A stretch of 64,000 nucleotides of DNA from an uncultured Clostridia bacterium (GTDB taxonomy: Bacteria > Bacillota > Clostridia > TANB77 > CAG-508), in contig CAKPHG010000002.1 of assembly GCA_934157035.1 (NCBI GenBank), positions 124,001-188,000 of the forward strand, given 5' to 3'. How positions within the stretch are numbered: the stretch's first letter is position 1; every line of letters begins with the position of its first letter. The notes below the pieces were generated by a model that was not told where the DNA came from, ran no database searches, and was given only the letters and a program-made list of their open reading frames with translations. Below are positions 32,281-41,400 of the stretch, in pieces. The position numbers and the translations under genes are program-made.

Positions 32281-32463
32281 ATGTTTGATTTAAATAACTT
32301 AACTGGTTGTCAATTAATAGCACTTACTAATATTATTTCTATTAACCTAGCTCAAAATTTAAATTCTGAAGAAACTGCTATACTTGCAGGCTTTTTCACT
32401 GTTATTGGAGATAGCCTAGCTCTTTTATCTCTTTCTAAAGACTGTAATAATTCTTTAGAATAA
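32281..32463 (+). CDS. Small DUF6774-like protein
   Basis: A 60-residue protein, helical, hydrophobic in the middle (NIISINLAQNL, AILAGFFTVIGDSLALLS). The pattern resembles DUF6774 proteins of Clostridia, function unknown. The ribosome site is AGGTGA, 7 bases upstream. It is the only plus-strand gene among minus-strand genes here, ending 2 bases before the recR stop, and its ribosome site sits in a hairpin arm. Confidence 0.7.
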   Translation: MFDLNNLTGCQLIALTNIISINLAQNLNSEETAILAGFFTVIGDSLALLSLSKDCNNSLE

Positions 32464-32465
32464 AT

Positions 32466-33065
32466 TTATATTTCTCTTCTTCCTTCTAAAGCTTTGCTTA
32501 AAGTAACTTCGTCTGTATACTCTAAATCTCCTCCTACTGGTATTCCATGAGCAATTCTTGTTACCTTTATTCCTAGTGGTTTTACAAGTTTAGAAATATA
32601 CATTGCTGTTGCTTCTCCTTCTACTCTTGGGTTAGTAGCTAATATTATTTCTTTTACTTTTCCATCCATTAATCTTGATAAAAGTTCCTTTATTTTTATA
32701 TCATCTGGTCCTATTCCATTCATTGGTGATATACTTCCATGTAAAACATGATAAACTCCCTTGAATTCATGAGTTCTTTCCATTGCTATAACATCTTTTA
32801 CATCTTCAACTACACATATAACACTCTCATCTCTTTTGGGATTTTGACAAATATTACATGGATCTGTATCTGATATATTATAACATTTTGAACAATATTT
32901 TAGATTTTTTTTAGCATTTACTATTGCAGACACAAACTCATTTATTTCCTCTTCACTTCTATCTAACATGTAAAAAGCAAGTCTAGCTGCTGTTTTATTT
33001 CCTATACTTGGTAATTTTTCAAAAGCTTCTATTAGTTTTTCTATTGATGGTGAATAATATGACAT
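32466..33065 (-). CDS. recR: Recombination protein RecR
   Basis: A 199-residue protein with helix-hairpin-helix (LPSIGNKTAARLAFYML), a four-Cys zinc finger (CSKCYNISDTDPCNICQ) and a TOPRIM domain (VICVVEDVKDVIAME). It works with RecO and RecF in loading RecA at gaps. Last gene of dnaX-ebfC-recR, 11 bases after ebfC. Confidence 0.98.
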   Translation of the reverse strand: MSYYSPSIEKLIEAFEKLPSIGNKTAARLAFYMLDRSEEEINEFVSAIVNAKKNLKYCSKCYNISDTDPCNICQNPKRDESVICVVEDVKDVIAMERTHEFKGVYHVLHGSISPMNGIGPDDIKIKELLSRLMDGKVKEIILATNPRVEGEATAMYISKLVKPLGIKVTRIAHGIPVGGDLEYTDEVTLSKALEGRREI

Positions 33066-33076
33066 ATTTTTTACCT

Positions 33077-33421
33077 CTACATTAATCCTGGAATGTTATA
33101 TTTTCCTAAACTAGCTGCTTGTGCAGAATCTACTTTTCTTAAAGCCTCATTTGTACAAGTTAATATTAAATCTTGTAACATTTCTACATCTTCTGGATCT
33201 ACTACTTCTTTTTTTATAATTATATCTTTTATTTCTTTATTTCCAGATACTTTAACAGTTACTGCTCCTCCACCTGCTGTTGCCTCAAATTCTCTTGTAG
33301 CTAATTCTTCTTGACTTTTTTCCATATCTGCTTGCATTTTTTTAGCTTCTTTCATTAATTGGTTGATGTTCATTCCACCAAATCCTCCCATTCCTCCTGG
33401 GAAACCTCCTCTTTTTGACAT
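33077..33421 (-). CDS. ebfC: Nucleoid-associated protein EbfC/YbaB
   Basis: A 114-residue DNA-binding protein; Gly/Phe/Met-rich start (GGFPGGMGGFGGMNINQL), then the family core (LMKEAKKMQADMEKSQEEL, GAVTVKVSGNKEI). Between dnaX and recR as in most Firmicutes. Confidence 0.96.
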   Translation of the reverse strand: MSKRGGFPGGMGGFGGMNINQLMKEAKKMQADMEKSQEELATREFEATAGGGAVTVKVSGNKEIKDIIIKKEVVDPEDVEMLQDLILTCTNEALRKVDSAQAASLGKYNIPGLM

Positions 33422-33440
33422 TTTATTTCCTCCTTAATTA

Positions 33441-35078
33441 TTATTCTATTACATTAAATGGCAAATCAAAATCTTGTGCAAAATTCTCTATTGGATTAGT
33501 TTCTTGAATTTTATTTTCTTCTTGCTTACTTCCATCTATGTATTTTATTCGCATTGGTTTACCAAATTCCATTGAAACTCTTTTTTCTATCTCAGCAATA
33601 TTTTCACTTTTTTCTAATATTGTCTTTCCAAATGGAGTAAGTCCTTTTGGAAAATTTATACCTATTGTCATATCATTTAACTCTGTTGCATTCGAATTTA
33701 GTAAGTTTGTATAAAGCATTATTTTTCCCTCTTGTTTAAAATCTGATATAATTTTAGGCCAACCTTTTATTCCATTTCCTACATAGTTTGCTTGGCTCTC
33801 ATTTGTTTTTTGAGTTTTTGGAATATTATTTTCAGTTTTCTTTATATTTGCTCCTGCATTATCCACATTTTGTATTTGTTTGTGTATAACATTTGTTGAA
33901 TTTTGTCTTAAATAATTTTCTATACTATTTATTTTATTTTTCAATTCTATTAATTGTAAATTATTTGTTCCTGTGTCTTGTGAACTGTTGCTGTTATTTA
34001 CAGAGCCATTGCATAATTTTAATATTCCTACTTGGAATAAAATAATTTTTTGTGTAGACCATTTAATATCATTTTCTAAATTTGATAGCTCATATATTAT
34101 ATTTAATAATCTTTCTTTTTCTACTTTTAGTGATATTTCTTCTATTTTCTTTATCTCTTCTTCACTATAAATAGACTTATTTTTACTTGATTTATAAACT
34201 AATATATCTTTTACATATTTTATTAATTCCCACAATATATTATTTAAGTCTTTTCCTTCTTTTAGTATTTCATCTATTGTTTCTAAAGCTCCATCTACAT
34301 TATTCTCAACTATTGCTTCTGTTAAAGCATGTATATATGTAAGCTTTGGAATTCCTACTAAATCTTTTACCTTTTCTTCGTCTATTTTTGAATCCCCGTC
34401 TTGAATACATCTTTCCAATATGCTTAGTGCATCTCTCATTGCACCTTCTGCCAAATGTGCAATAATTTTTAAAGCCTCATTTGTTATTTCTATGTTGCTT
34501 TCCTTACATACTATTTCTAATCTTTTTTGAATATTCTCTTCAGATATTTTTTTAAAGTCAAATCTTTGACATCTAGAAAGTATTGTCGCTGGCAATTTTT
34601 GAGGTTCTGTTGTAGCTAATATAAACTTAACATGTTCTGGTGGTTCCTCTAATGTTTTTAATAAAGCATTAAAAGCTCCTGTTGAAAGCATGTGCACCTC
34701 GTCTATTATATAAACTCTATACTTAGCTTTTGTTGGTAAAAAGTTTACCTCATCACGTATTTGTCTTATGTCTTCTACACTATTATTAGAAGCTGCATCC
34801 ATTTCAACTATATCTGTTAAACTACCAGAAATAGCTTCTTTACATATTTCACACTCATTACATGGTTCTCCATTTTTTGGATTTAAACAATTTATTGCTC
34901 TTGCTAAAACTTTTGCCGCAGATGTCTTTCCTGTTCCTCGACCACCATTAAATAAATATGCATGTCCTACCCTTCCTGCCATTATTTGATTTCTTAAAGT
35001 TTGTGTTATATGTTCTTGCCCTACAATTTCTTCAAATGTAGTTGGTCTAAATTTTCTATATAATGCTGTATATGCCAT
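33441..35078 (-). CDS. dnaX: DNA polymerase III subunits gamma/tau
   Basis: A 545-residue clamp-loader subunit. Walker A GGRGTGKTS, zinc-binding Cys set (CLNPKNGEPCNECEIC), DEVHMLS Walker B, sensor ATTEPQKLPATILSRCQRF; then domain III and a C-terminal tau-type tail that contacts the polymerase. Ribosome site GGAGGTGG. The SRP RNA gene stands directly upstream. Confidence 0.98.
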   Translation of the reverse strand: MAYTALYRKFRPTTFEEIVGQEHITQTLRNQIMAGRVGHAYLFNGGRGTGKTSAAKVLARAINCLNPKNGEPCNECEICKEAISGSLTDIVEMDAASNNSVEDIRQIRDEVNFLPTKAKYRVYIIDEVHMLSTGAFNALLKTLEEPPEHVKFILATTEPQKLPATILSRCQRFDFKKISEENIQKRLEIVCKESNIEITNEALKIIAHLAEGAMRDALSILERCIQDGDSKIDEEKVKDLVGIPKLTYIHALTEAIVENNVDGALETIDEILKEGKDLNNILWELIKYVKDILVYKSSKNKSIYSEEEIKKIEEISLKVEKERLLNIIYELSNLENDIKWSTQKIILFQVGILKLCNGSVNNSNSSQDTGTNNLQLIELKNKINSIENYLRQNSTNVIHKQIQNVDNAGANIKKTENNIPKTQKTNESQANYVGNGIKGWPKIISDFKQEGKIMLYTNLLNSNATELNDMTIGINFPKGLTPFGKTILEKSENIAEIEKRVSMEFGKPMRIKYIDGSKQEENKIQETNPIENFAQDFDLPFNVIE

Positions 35079-35114
35079 TGCTCCACCTCCATAAATAGAC
35101 TTGTAATTTTTAAA

Positions 35115-35263
35115 AAGGTATAAGAATTATTTTCTTACTTCTCTATGGAAAATAATCCACACATAAGTTACTACTTATTGCTGCTTCCTTCCGGACCTGA
35201 CAAAATTCATAGGCCTACATTGAATTATTCTCCATACAAAAGTAAGATCTTTCTTATACCTTT
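35115..35263 (-). ncRNA. ffs: Signal recognition particle RNA
   Basis: The minus strand contains the conserved SRP helix 8 segment GGTCCGGAAGGAAGCAGC, with the 5' GTCAG before it. The ends pair over a long distance (AAGGTATAAGAA near 35263 with its complement near 35115), giving a rod of about 150 bases, longer than the 100-base 4.5S form. Position directly upstream of dnaX is the usual one. Exact ends are estimated from pairing. Confidence 0.92.
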
Positions 35264-35311
35264 TGTATTATATACTTATTTTACCTAGTTGGCAAGTAAT
35301 TTTTATTGTTT

Positions 35312-36058
35312 TTATTTTACTTTTCTTTTAAATACAAAACCTTCTGTTATCTCTTTACTTAATGTTCCGTTTTCTATTAAATTTTCTCCTGCTGGTAACT
35401 GTAAAGTTATTGTATCTACGTATGATCTGTTTTTTACATTAATTACAAAATCAAAAGTAACTTCAAATTTTATTTGTTCCTCTTCTAATTGTAATTTTGA
35501 AAGCATTGTTCCATTATGAATAATTTCTTCATCTTCTTCTGATGTATAATTTCCCAAATTTGTATTTGAAAAACGAATGACTATTGTTCCACCTTGATTT
35601 CCTATTTCTAATAACTTACTGTTAGTTTTACTTGCTCCTTTAAATTGTAAGCTTCCGTCTTCAACTAAACTATCATCTGAAAAAGTAAATAATCTTCCAT
35701 CTGAACTATTAGGCATATATGTTTTTATTTCGCCAACAATAGGGTTTTTATTTACTTTTATATTTTTTATTTCTACACTTTCTATTTTTTCTTCTTCTTT
35801 ATTTTTCTCATTTTTTTCTATTGTAAAATAAACATCGTTATTTTGAAATATATCTAAATTCCATTTTTCTTGTGATCCATCTTTTTGTACACCTTCTGCA
35901 GTACTTACAACTAATATTTTTGAAAGTTTGAAAGGCATATTTGTCTCGCCTTCTACTTGATATTTAAAAATTATTATTAGTGTTATAAATATTGCAAGTA
36001 TAATAACAAGTATTGCAACACAAGCTTTTATTTTTTCTTTTTTTCTTGTTTCTTCCAA
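35312..36058 (-). CDS. Unknown membrane-anchored protein
   Basis: A 248-residue protein with one membrane helix near the N-terminus (CVAILVIILAIFITLIIIF, residues about 13-31) and a beta-rich extracytoplasmic part. Not recognised. It separates tadA from the SRP RNA, where many Firmicutes have no gene. Start is TTG after AGAGGTAATTAAT. Confidence 0.7.
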   Translation of the reverse strand: MEETRKKEKIKACVAILVIILAIFITLIIIFKYQVEGETNMPFKLSKILVVSTAEGVQKDGSQEKWNLDIFQNNDVYFTIEKNEKNKEEEKIESVEIKNIKVNKNPIVGEIKTYMPNSSDGRLFTFSDDSLVEDGSLQFKGASKTNSKLLEIGNQGGTIVIRFSNTNLGNYTSEEDEEIIHNGTMLSKLQLEEEQIKFEVTFDFVINVKNRSYVDTITLQLPAGENLIENGTLSKEITEGFVFKRKVK

Positions 36059-36124
36059 ATTAATTACCTCTCTGTTTCTTTTGTTTTTATTTATATATTC
36101 AATAGTTTGTCCTTTTATGATATA

Positions 36125-36580
36125 TTATTTTTTCTTTTTTCTTAATTCTTTAAAAAAATCCTGTAAAATTTTTTCGCACTCTTTACTTAAAATTCCTGTT
36201 TCACATTCTACTTTGTGATTAAAAGTATAATCTTCTAATAAATTAAAAACACTTCCACATGCTCCTGTTTTATAATCCATAGTACCTATATATACTTTCT
36301 TTATTCTAGATTGAATTAATGCTCCTGCACACATAGAACATGGTTCTAGTGTTACATACATTTCACAATTTTCTAAACGCCAGCAATTTAACTTTCTACT
36401 TGCTTTTTTTATTGCTAAAATTTCGGCATGGCATGTTGTATCTAGTTTTGTTTCTTTTAAGTTATGTGCTCTTGCTATTATTTTTCCATCCTTTACAATT
36501 ACCGCTCCTACTGGCACTTCATCTTTTTCGTATGCTTTTTTTGCTTCTTTTAGAGCTTCCTTCATAAATTTTTCTGGCAT
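36125..36580 (-). CDS. tadA: tRNA-specific adenosine deaminase TadA
   Basis: A 151-residue zinc deaminase that converts A34 of tRNA-Arg(ACG) to inosine. Zinc site HAEI and PCSMCAGAL are complete. Good ribosome site GGAGGAAAC. Confidence 0.97.
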   Translation of the reverse strand: MPEKFMKEALKEAKKAYEKDEVPVGAVIVKDGKIIARAHNLKETKLDTTCHAEILAIKKASRKLNCWRLENCEMYVTLEPCSMCAGALIQSRIKKVYIGTMDYKTGACGSVFNLLEDYTFNHKVECETGILSKECEKILQDFFKELRKKKK

Positions 36581-36612
36581 CTGTTTCCTCCATTTAAGCT
36601 AAATAAAAAAAC

Positions 36613-36689
36613 TGGTGTGCCAGAAGGGAATCGAACCCCCGACCTGCAGTTTAGGAAACTGTCGCTCTATCCTACTGAGCTACTGGCAC
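36613..36689 (-). tRNA. tRNA-Arg (CCU)
   Basis: A 77-base cloverleaf with encoded CCA: acceptor GTGCCAG/CTGGCAC, anticodon loop TTCCTAA (CCU), T-loop TTCGATT. It reads the rare AGG codon. Confidence 0.95.
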
Positions 36690-36815
36690 ATTTACTTTAA
36701 TATTTTACTATAATTTATTAAAAAAAGCAATTGGATTTTTGCTATTTTTATGTTATAATTGTTCTGTTTTAAAAAATGTATGTATCTTTAAATAAAGCAA
36801 GAAAGGAATTTTATT

Positions 36816-37526
36816 ATGCAAAAAATATTAAGTTATATGAGAAAAGCAATTAGAGCATATAATATGATTCAAGATGGCGATAAAATCGCTGTATGTTTAT
36901 CTGGTGGAAAAGATTCAATAACAATGCTTATGGGGCTAAAACAACTTCAAACTTATTTTGATAAAGACTTTGAAATAGTTGCAGTTAGTGTAAACCCAGG
37001 ATTTGAATTTTTTGATTGTGATTTTTTACAAAAAGTATGTGATGATATTGGTGTTCCATTAATTATAGAAAACAGCGATATCAAGCAAATTGTATTCGAT
37101 ATAAGAGAAGAAAAAAGGCCATGTTCTTTATGTGCAAATATTAGAAGAGGTATTTTGAATTCAGTTGCAGTTAGAGAAGGTTGTAATAAAATAGCTTTAG
37201 GTCACAATGAAGACGATGCACTAGAGACTTTTTTAATGAACTTATTATTAACTGGTTCTTTTTCTACATTTGGTCCTACATCTTATATGGACAGATCTAA
37301 AATAACAGTTATTAGACCTTTAATTTATACTCCTGAAAAAGAAATTAGAAAATTTGTTAAAAGAGAAAATATTAAAGTTATGCATAAGGCTTGTCCTATG
37401 GATGGTGTTTCAAAAAGAGAATATATGAAAAATTTATTAAACAATTTAAACATGGACATTCCTATGTGTAGAGCAAATTTACTTGGAGTAATTAAAAGAA
37501 ATCATTTAAAAGGTTGGCATGAATAA
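36816..37526 (+). CDS. TtcA-like tRNA 2-thiocytidine synthetase
   Basis: A 236-residue PP-loop ATPase (SGGKDSITML) with the CSLCANIRRG Cys pair of the TtcA family and GHNEDDALETF. It would thiolate C32 of certain tRNAs; a related TtuA-type role is possible. Single gene after AAAGGAATTT, with a strong terminator behind it. Confidence 0.85.
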   Translation: MQKILSYMRKAIRAYNMIQDGDKIAVCLSGGKDSITMLMGLKQLQTYFDKDFEIVAVSVNPGFEFFDCDFLQKVCDDIGVPLIIENSDIKQIVFDIREEKRPCSLCANIRRGILNSVAVREGCNKIALGHNEDDALETFLMNLLLTGSFSTFGPTSYMDRSKITVIRPLIYTPEKEIRKFVKRENIKVMHKACPMDGVSKREYMKNLLNNLNMDIPMCRANLLGVIKRNHLKGWHE

Positions 37527-37535
37527 TAAAAAAAT

Positions 37536-37577
37536 AAAAGCAAATAACTAATCAAAAAATTTAAGTTATTTGCTTTT
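37536..37577. terminator. Bidirectional terminator
   Basis: AAAAGCAAATAACT (37536-37549) and AGTTATTTGCTTTT (37564-37577), 14-bp perfect arms, between convergent genes. Confidence 0.85.
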
Positions 37578-37581
37578 TTTT

Positions 37582-39282
37582 TTATATATTATCTTGCAAT
37601 TCTTCCATCATTTTATCCGCTTCTTCTTGTGAATTACCTTTAACACCTATATAATATTTTATTTTAGGTTCTGTTCCTGAAGGTCTAACTGCAAGCCATG
37701 CATCATTTGAAAGTTCATAATATAAAACATTGGATTTTGGCATATCTATTTTTTCTATTTCATTTGTATTTAGATCTACAATAGTTTGACTTTCGTAATC
37801 CCTAATTTTTTCTACTTGAAAACTTCCAAATTTTTTTGGTGTATTTTCTCTTAAATTAGACATTATATTTTTTATTTTATCTGCCCCATCTATTCCTTCT
37901 AATGTTATTTGTTTAACACCTTCTTTATAAAATCCATATTTTTTATAAATATTTTGCATTTGATTCCATAAAGAAATTCCATTTTCTTTATAATAAGCTG
38001 CTGCTTCACACAAAAGAACTACTGCTGCAATACCATCTTTATCTCTAGCATAAGTTCCGGCTAAACAACCATAACTTTCTTCATACCCAAAAATAAAATT
38101 ATAATCTTTATTTTCTTCATGTTTTTTTATTTTTTCACCAATATATTTAAATCCTGTTAATACTTCTTCTAATTTTACGTTATAAAAATCTACCATTGGT
38201 TTTACCATTGTTGAAGAAACTATACTTTTTATAACAACTGCATTTGCTGGTAGAATATTTCTTTCACTTTTTTGAGATAAAATATATTCTAATATTAAAA
38301 GAGCAGACATATTACCTGTTAAAGGAATATATTCATTTTCATTTTTTACAAATACACCTAGTCTATCTGCATCTGGATCTGTCGCTAAAACAATTTCTGC
38401 GTTAACTTTTTTAGCTAATTCTAAAGCTAATTTAAAAGCTTTTTTATCTTCAGGATTTGGATAATCTACTGTTGGAAAATTTCCATCTGGCATTTCTTGT
38501 TCCTTAACAATATGAACATTTTTGAAACCTATTTTGCTTAAAGCACTTTGTACTGGAATATTTCCTGTTCCATGTAGTGGAGTATAAACTATACTTAAAT
38601 TTTCTTGTTTTTTTATAATTTCTTTATTTAATAACAATTTTTCTATTTCTTTTAAATATTCTATATGAATTTCTTCTCCGATAATATTATAAAGTTTATT
38701 TTTTACCGCTTCTTCTTTAGATATTTGTTTTATTTCACTAAAATCTTTTATATTTTTTACTTCTTGCATTATTTCTTTATCAACAGGAGAGACTATTTGC
38801 GCACCATCTTCTCCATATACTTTATACCCGTTATATTTTGGTGGATTATGACTTGCTGTTATCATTATTCCTGCAATACAATTTAGTTTTCTTACTGCAA
38901 AAGATAATTCTGGAACAGGTGATAATCTATCAAACACGTATGCTTTTATTCCATTTGCATTTAAGCATAATGCTGCAATTTCACTAAATTCCTTTGAATT
39001 ATTTCTTGAATCGTATGAAATTGCTAATCCTCTTTCTTCACCATTTTTCTTTTTTATATAATTTGCTAATCCCTGAGTTGCTTTCCCTACTGTATATTTA
39101 TTCATTCTATTTAAACCAGCACCCATTATTCCTCTTAAGCCTGCTGTTCCAAATTCTAACTCTTTATAAAATCTATCCTCTATCTCTTTTTCATCATCTT
39201 TTATTTTTAAAAGTTCTTCTGCAACTTCAGCATCAAAATTATTATCTGATATCCACTTTTTATACTCTTGTTTATAATTCAT
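37582..39282 (-). CDS. Phospho-sugar mutase (phosphoglucomutase type)
   Basis: A 566-residue alpha-D-phosphohexomutase. Active-site Ser loop TASHNPPKYNGYK, metal loop DPDADRLGV, sugar-binding loop GYEESYG and phosphate loop RPSGTEPKIK are complete. It converts glucose-6-P and glucose-1-P (or the mannose equivalents). It follows the UDPGP gene after 9 bases, so the operon likely makes UDP-sugars for the envelope. Confidence 0.95.
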   Translation of the reverse strand: MNYKQEYKKWISDNNFDAEVAEELLKIKDDEKEIEDRFYKELEFGTAGLRGIMGAGLNRMNKYTVGKATQGLANYIKKKNGEERGLAISYDSRNNSKEFSEIAALCLNANGIKAYVFDRLSPVPELSFAVRKLNCIAGIMITASHNPPKYNGYKVYGEDGAQIVSPVDKEIMQEVKNIKDFSEIKQISKEEAVKNKLYNIIGEEIHIEYLKEIEKLLLNKEIIKKQENLSIVYTPLHGTGNIPVQSALSKIGFKNVHIVKEQEMPDGNFPTVDYPNPEDKKAFKLALELAKKVNAEIVLATDPDADRLGVFVKNENEYIPLTGNMSALLILEYILSQKSERNILPANAVVIKSIVSSTMVKPMVDFYNVKLEEVLTGFKYIGEKIKKHEENKDYNFIFGYEESYGCLAGTYARDKDGIAAVVLLCEAAAYYKENGISLWNQMQNIYKKYGFYKEGVKQITLEGIDGADKIKNIMSNLRENTPKKFGSFQVEKIRDYESQTIVDLNTNEIEKIDMPKSNVLYYELSNDAWLAVRPSGTEPKIKYYIGVKGNSQEEADKMMEELQDNI

Positions 39283-39291
39283 TTTTTCCTC

Positions 39292-40545
39292 CTATTTTAC
39301 ATTATAGAAATTTTCGTACAATTTTCTCGCTGTTTCTGGGCTATCTTCACCTTTTGCATTTTTTATTGGTGCAAATTCTTCTTCTCTTTTTACTCTTAAT
39401 ATTTCTATTTTTTCCATTCTTTCAAATGCATCAAATATAAATGCTTCAAATTTATATGCGTTAGGTTTATCTGCTATTATTAATTCACCTTTTTCATTTA
39501 TATAATTACATTTTTTATAAGCAACATGGTAAGGAAGCTTATTTTTACTTATCTTTTCAATAGCTTTTATATTAAATAAATTGCATAAAATATGAGATTC
39601 CCCGTATTTTAGTTCTCCATCTTCTGTTCTTTCTTCGGACATTTCTTTTGATATTTCAGAGTATTCTATAACACTTGGTCTTCCATCCTTCATACAAAAT
39701 ACTCCTACTTTTTCTTCTGGGCATGCTTTTATTAAGCTTTTTCCTGCTATTAAAACATTTTTATCTATAGCTAGTCCAATAAATATAGGATCTGCAAAAT
39801 TTGCTAAAATATTGTCAACTCCTCCAATATAAATCCATTCTATTCCTCTTTTTTTCATATCTTCTATTATATTGTTTTTATCCATTGAGGCAAAAATTCC
39901 TCCATGTCCATCTGCTGCTTGTTTTACTCTTTTATCTTCTCCTATTATTATTTTTCCTTCTTCATTTAACATTGGTAATTCATCTTGTATAAAAAATGTA
40001 ATATTTTCTTTTGGATAATTAAAATATTTATTATTTTCAAAAAATTTTATTGTATCTGAGTTATTTTCCTTACTTGTCATTATATACCAAGGTATATAAA
40101 TATTATATTTTTTATATGCATCTTTTAATTTTTCACAAAGAACTTCAAATATTGTCTTATGACTTGATAATCCAAAATCAAAAGTTCCTTTTGGTCCATT
40201 GTGTCCTAGTCTTGTTCCTTGTCCTCCTGCCATTGTTATTACTGCATATTTATTATTTTTTATTGCATTCTCTCCTAACTTTTCATATTTTTCTCTTTCT
40301 TGAACATTTAATTTTTCTTTATCCACATAATTTATTGGTTCTATTTTATTTATTATTTTTTTATTATCTTGTTTACTTTCTAACACTATATTATACAATT
40401 TCTTTAATTGTTCAAAATCCAACTTTAAAATATCATCTAATATTTTCTCTTTTTCATTTTCGTCTAAACATTCTAACGTATCTAATATTTCCTCTTGATT
40501 ATACTCACTTAATATTTTTTTAACATTTTCTAGTTTTTCATTCAT
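39292..40545 (-). CDS. UDPGP-type UTP-sugar-1-phosphate uridylyltransferase
   Basis: A 417-residue enzyme of the eukaryotic-like UDPGP type 1 family (MAGGQGTRLGHNGPKGTFDF; later DGHGGIFASM and GVDNILANFADP), related to UDP-GlcNAc/GalNAc pyrophosphorylases. It makes a UDP-sugar from UTP and a sugar-1-phosphate. Pairing with the mutase gene supports a two-step pathway. Which sugar is not readable. Confidence 0.88.
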   Translation of the reverse strand: MNEKLENVKKILSEYNQEEILDTLECLDENEKEKILDDILKLDFEQLKKLYNIVLESKQDNKKIINKIEPINYVDKEKLNVQEREKYEKLGENAIKNNKYAVITMAGGQGTRLGHNGPKGTFDFGLSSHKTIFEVLCEKLKDAYKKYNIYIPWYIMTSKENNSDTIKFFENNKYFNYPKENITFFIQDELPMLNEEGKIIIGEDKRVKQAADGHGGIFASMDKNNIIEDMKKRGIEWIYIGGVDNILANFADPIFIGLAIDKNVLIAGKSLIKACPEEKVGVFCMKDGRPSVIEYSEISKEMSEERTEDGELKYGESHILCNLFNIKAIEKISKNKLPYHVAYKKCNYINEKGELIIADKPNAYKFEAFIFDAFERMEKIEILRVKREEEFAPIKNAKGEDSPETARKLYENFYNVK

Positions 40546-40610
40546 ATTATTACCTCCATATTTTAGTATTCCTATTATATATTTTTATATTTAATATGTC
40601 AAAAAAAAAT

Positions 40611-40630
40611 AAAAGTAGAAATCTACTTTT
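40611..40630 (-). terminator. Terminator after the gene at 40641
   Basis: AAAAGTAGA-AA-TCTACTTTT, A-run on the left gives T-run on the minus strand. Confidence 0.75.
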
Positions 40631-40640
40631 ATTTTTTACA

Positions 40641-41153
40641 TTAAATTGCTTTTAAAACCTTTTTATTTTCATAATCTCCAAACAATTCTGATATTTCTCT
40701 TTCACCAGAAGTATTTAATACCATATCGTGTTCTTCTAAAACATCTGATATACTACCATTATATTCTATTACTTCAAAACAATTTATTATTTTTACTTTT
40801 TTATTGATTTCATGTGTCTCTAGATATTTTTCTATTTTTTCGTTTTTATTTTTTATAAAATCTTTTCCTCCGTTTACAATAATTATTATTTCTTTACTAT
40901 TTTCTATATTACTAAATATGTTTTTTCTTTGTTCGTTTGTCCAATTTATTTGTTCAATTTTTTCTTTATTTTTTAAATTTAATTTTTCTAATAATACTTT
41001 TATATTTTCTTGTATATCTTTTTCTAAAATTGTGGCTATTTTTGCTTGTTCATTAATTTTTTTATTTATATAAGGAAGTAACATTGTTACTAAATGCCAA
41101 TCACTTACATAAAAACTACATAATTTTGTTAAATTACTCTTTTGAACTTTCAT
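40641..41153 (-). CDS. Unknown conserved-looking protein
   Basis: A 170-residue cytoplasmic protein, not recognised. The middle has an alternating hydrophobic segment (EIIIIVNGGKDFI), compatible with a Rossmann-like fold, and the end has LEEHDMVLNTSGEREI. It has a strong ribosome site (GAGGAGG). A possible Spo0A box (TTCGACA, 41250-41256) lies upstream between this gene and spoIIR, so sporulation-linked expression is possible. Confidence 0.65.
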   Translation of the reverse strand: MKVQKSNLTKLCSFYVSDWHLVTMLLPYINKKINEQAKIATILEKDIQENIKVLLEKLNLKNKEKIEQINWTNEQRKNIFSNIENSKEIIIIVNGGKDFIKNKNEKIEKYLETHEINKKVKIINCFEVIEYNGSISDVLEEHDMVLNTSGEREISELFGDYENKKVLKAI

Positions 41154-41249
41154 AGTTTAAAAGCCTCCTCTTTCGTTTCTTGATATGGTAAATTTTACCA
41201 TTTATCTTGAAATATGTCAATAATATTACAAATAAACTTTTCCCTATAT

Positions 41250-41256
41250 TTCGACA
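41250..41256 (-). promoter_or_regulatory. Candidate single Spo0A box
   Basis: The minus strand reads TGTCGAA, the core of the Spo0A box, in the divergent region between the unknown gene at 40641 and spoIIR. A 7-base match can arise by chance in 230 bases. Confidence 0.3.
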
Positions 41257-41400
41257 TATTCAAGCTTTTATACAATTTTCATCTTTAAATTTTTTTCCAA
41301 ATATGTATATTATTTTTTTATTTGTAAATACTTTAATTAAATAGAATTTATTTTACAAATTTTCTATTTTTTAAATACATTTTTGGAGGTTATAAAAATA

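Noticed and set aside
38665..40523. Long plus-strand frames opposite the mutase and UDPGP genes.
   Set aside because: Leu/Tyr/Phe-rich antisense translations of AT-rich coding sequence without ribosome sites.
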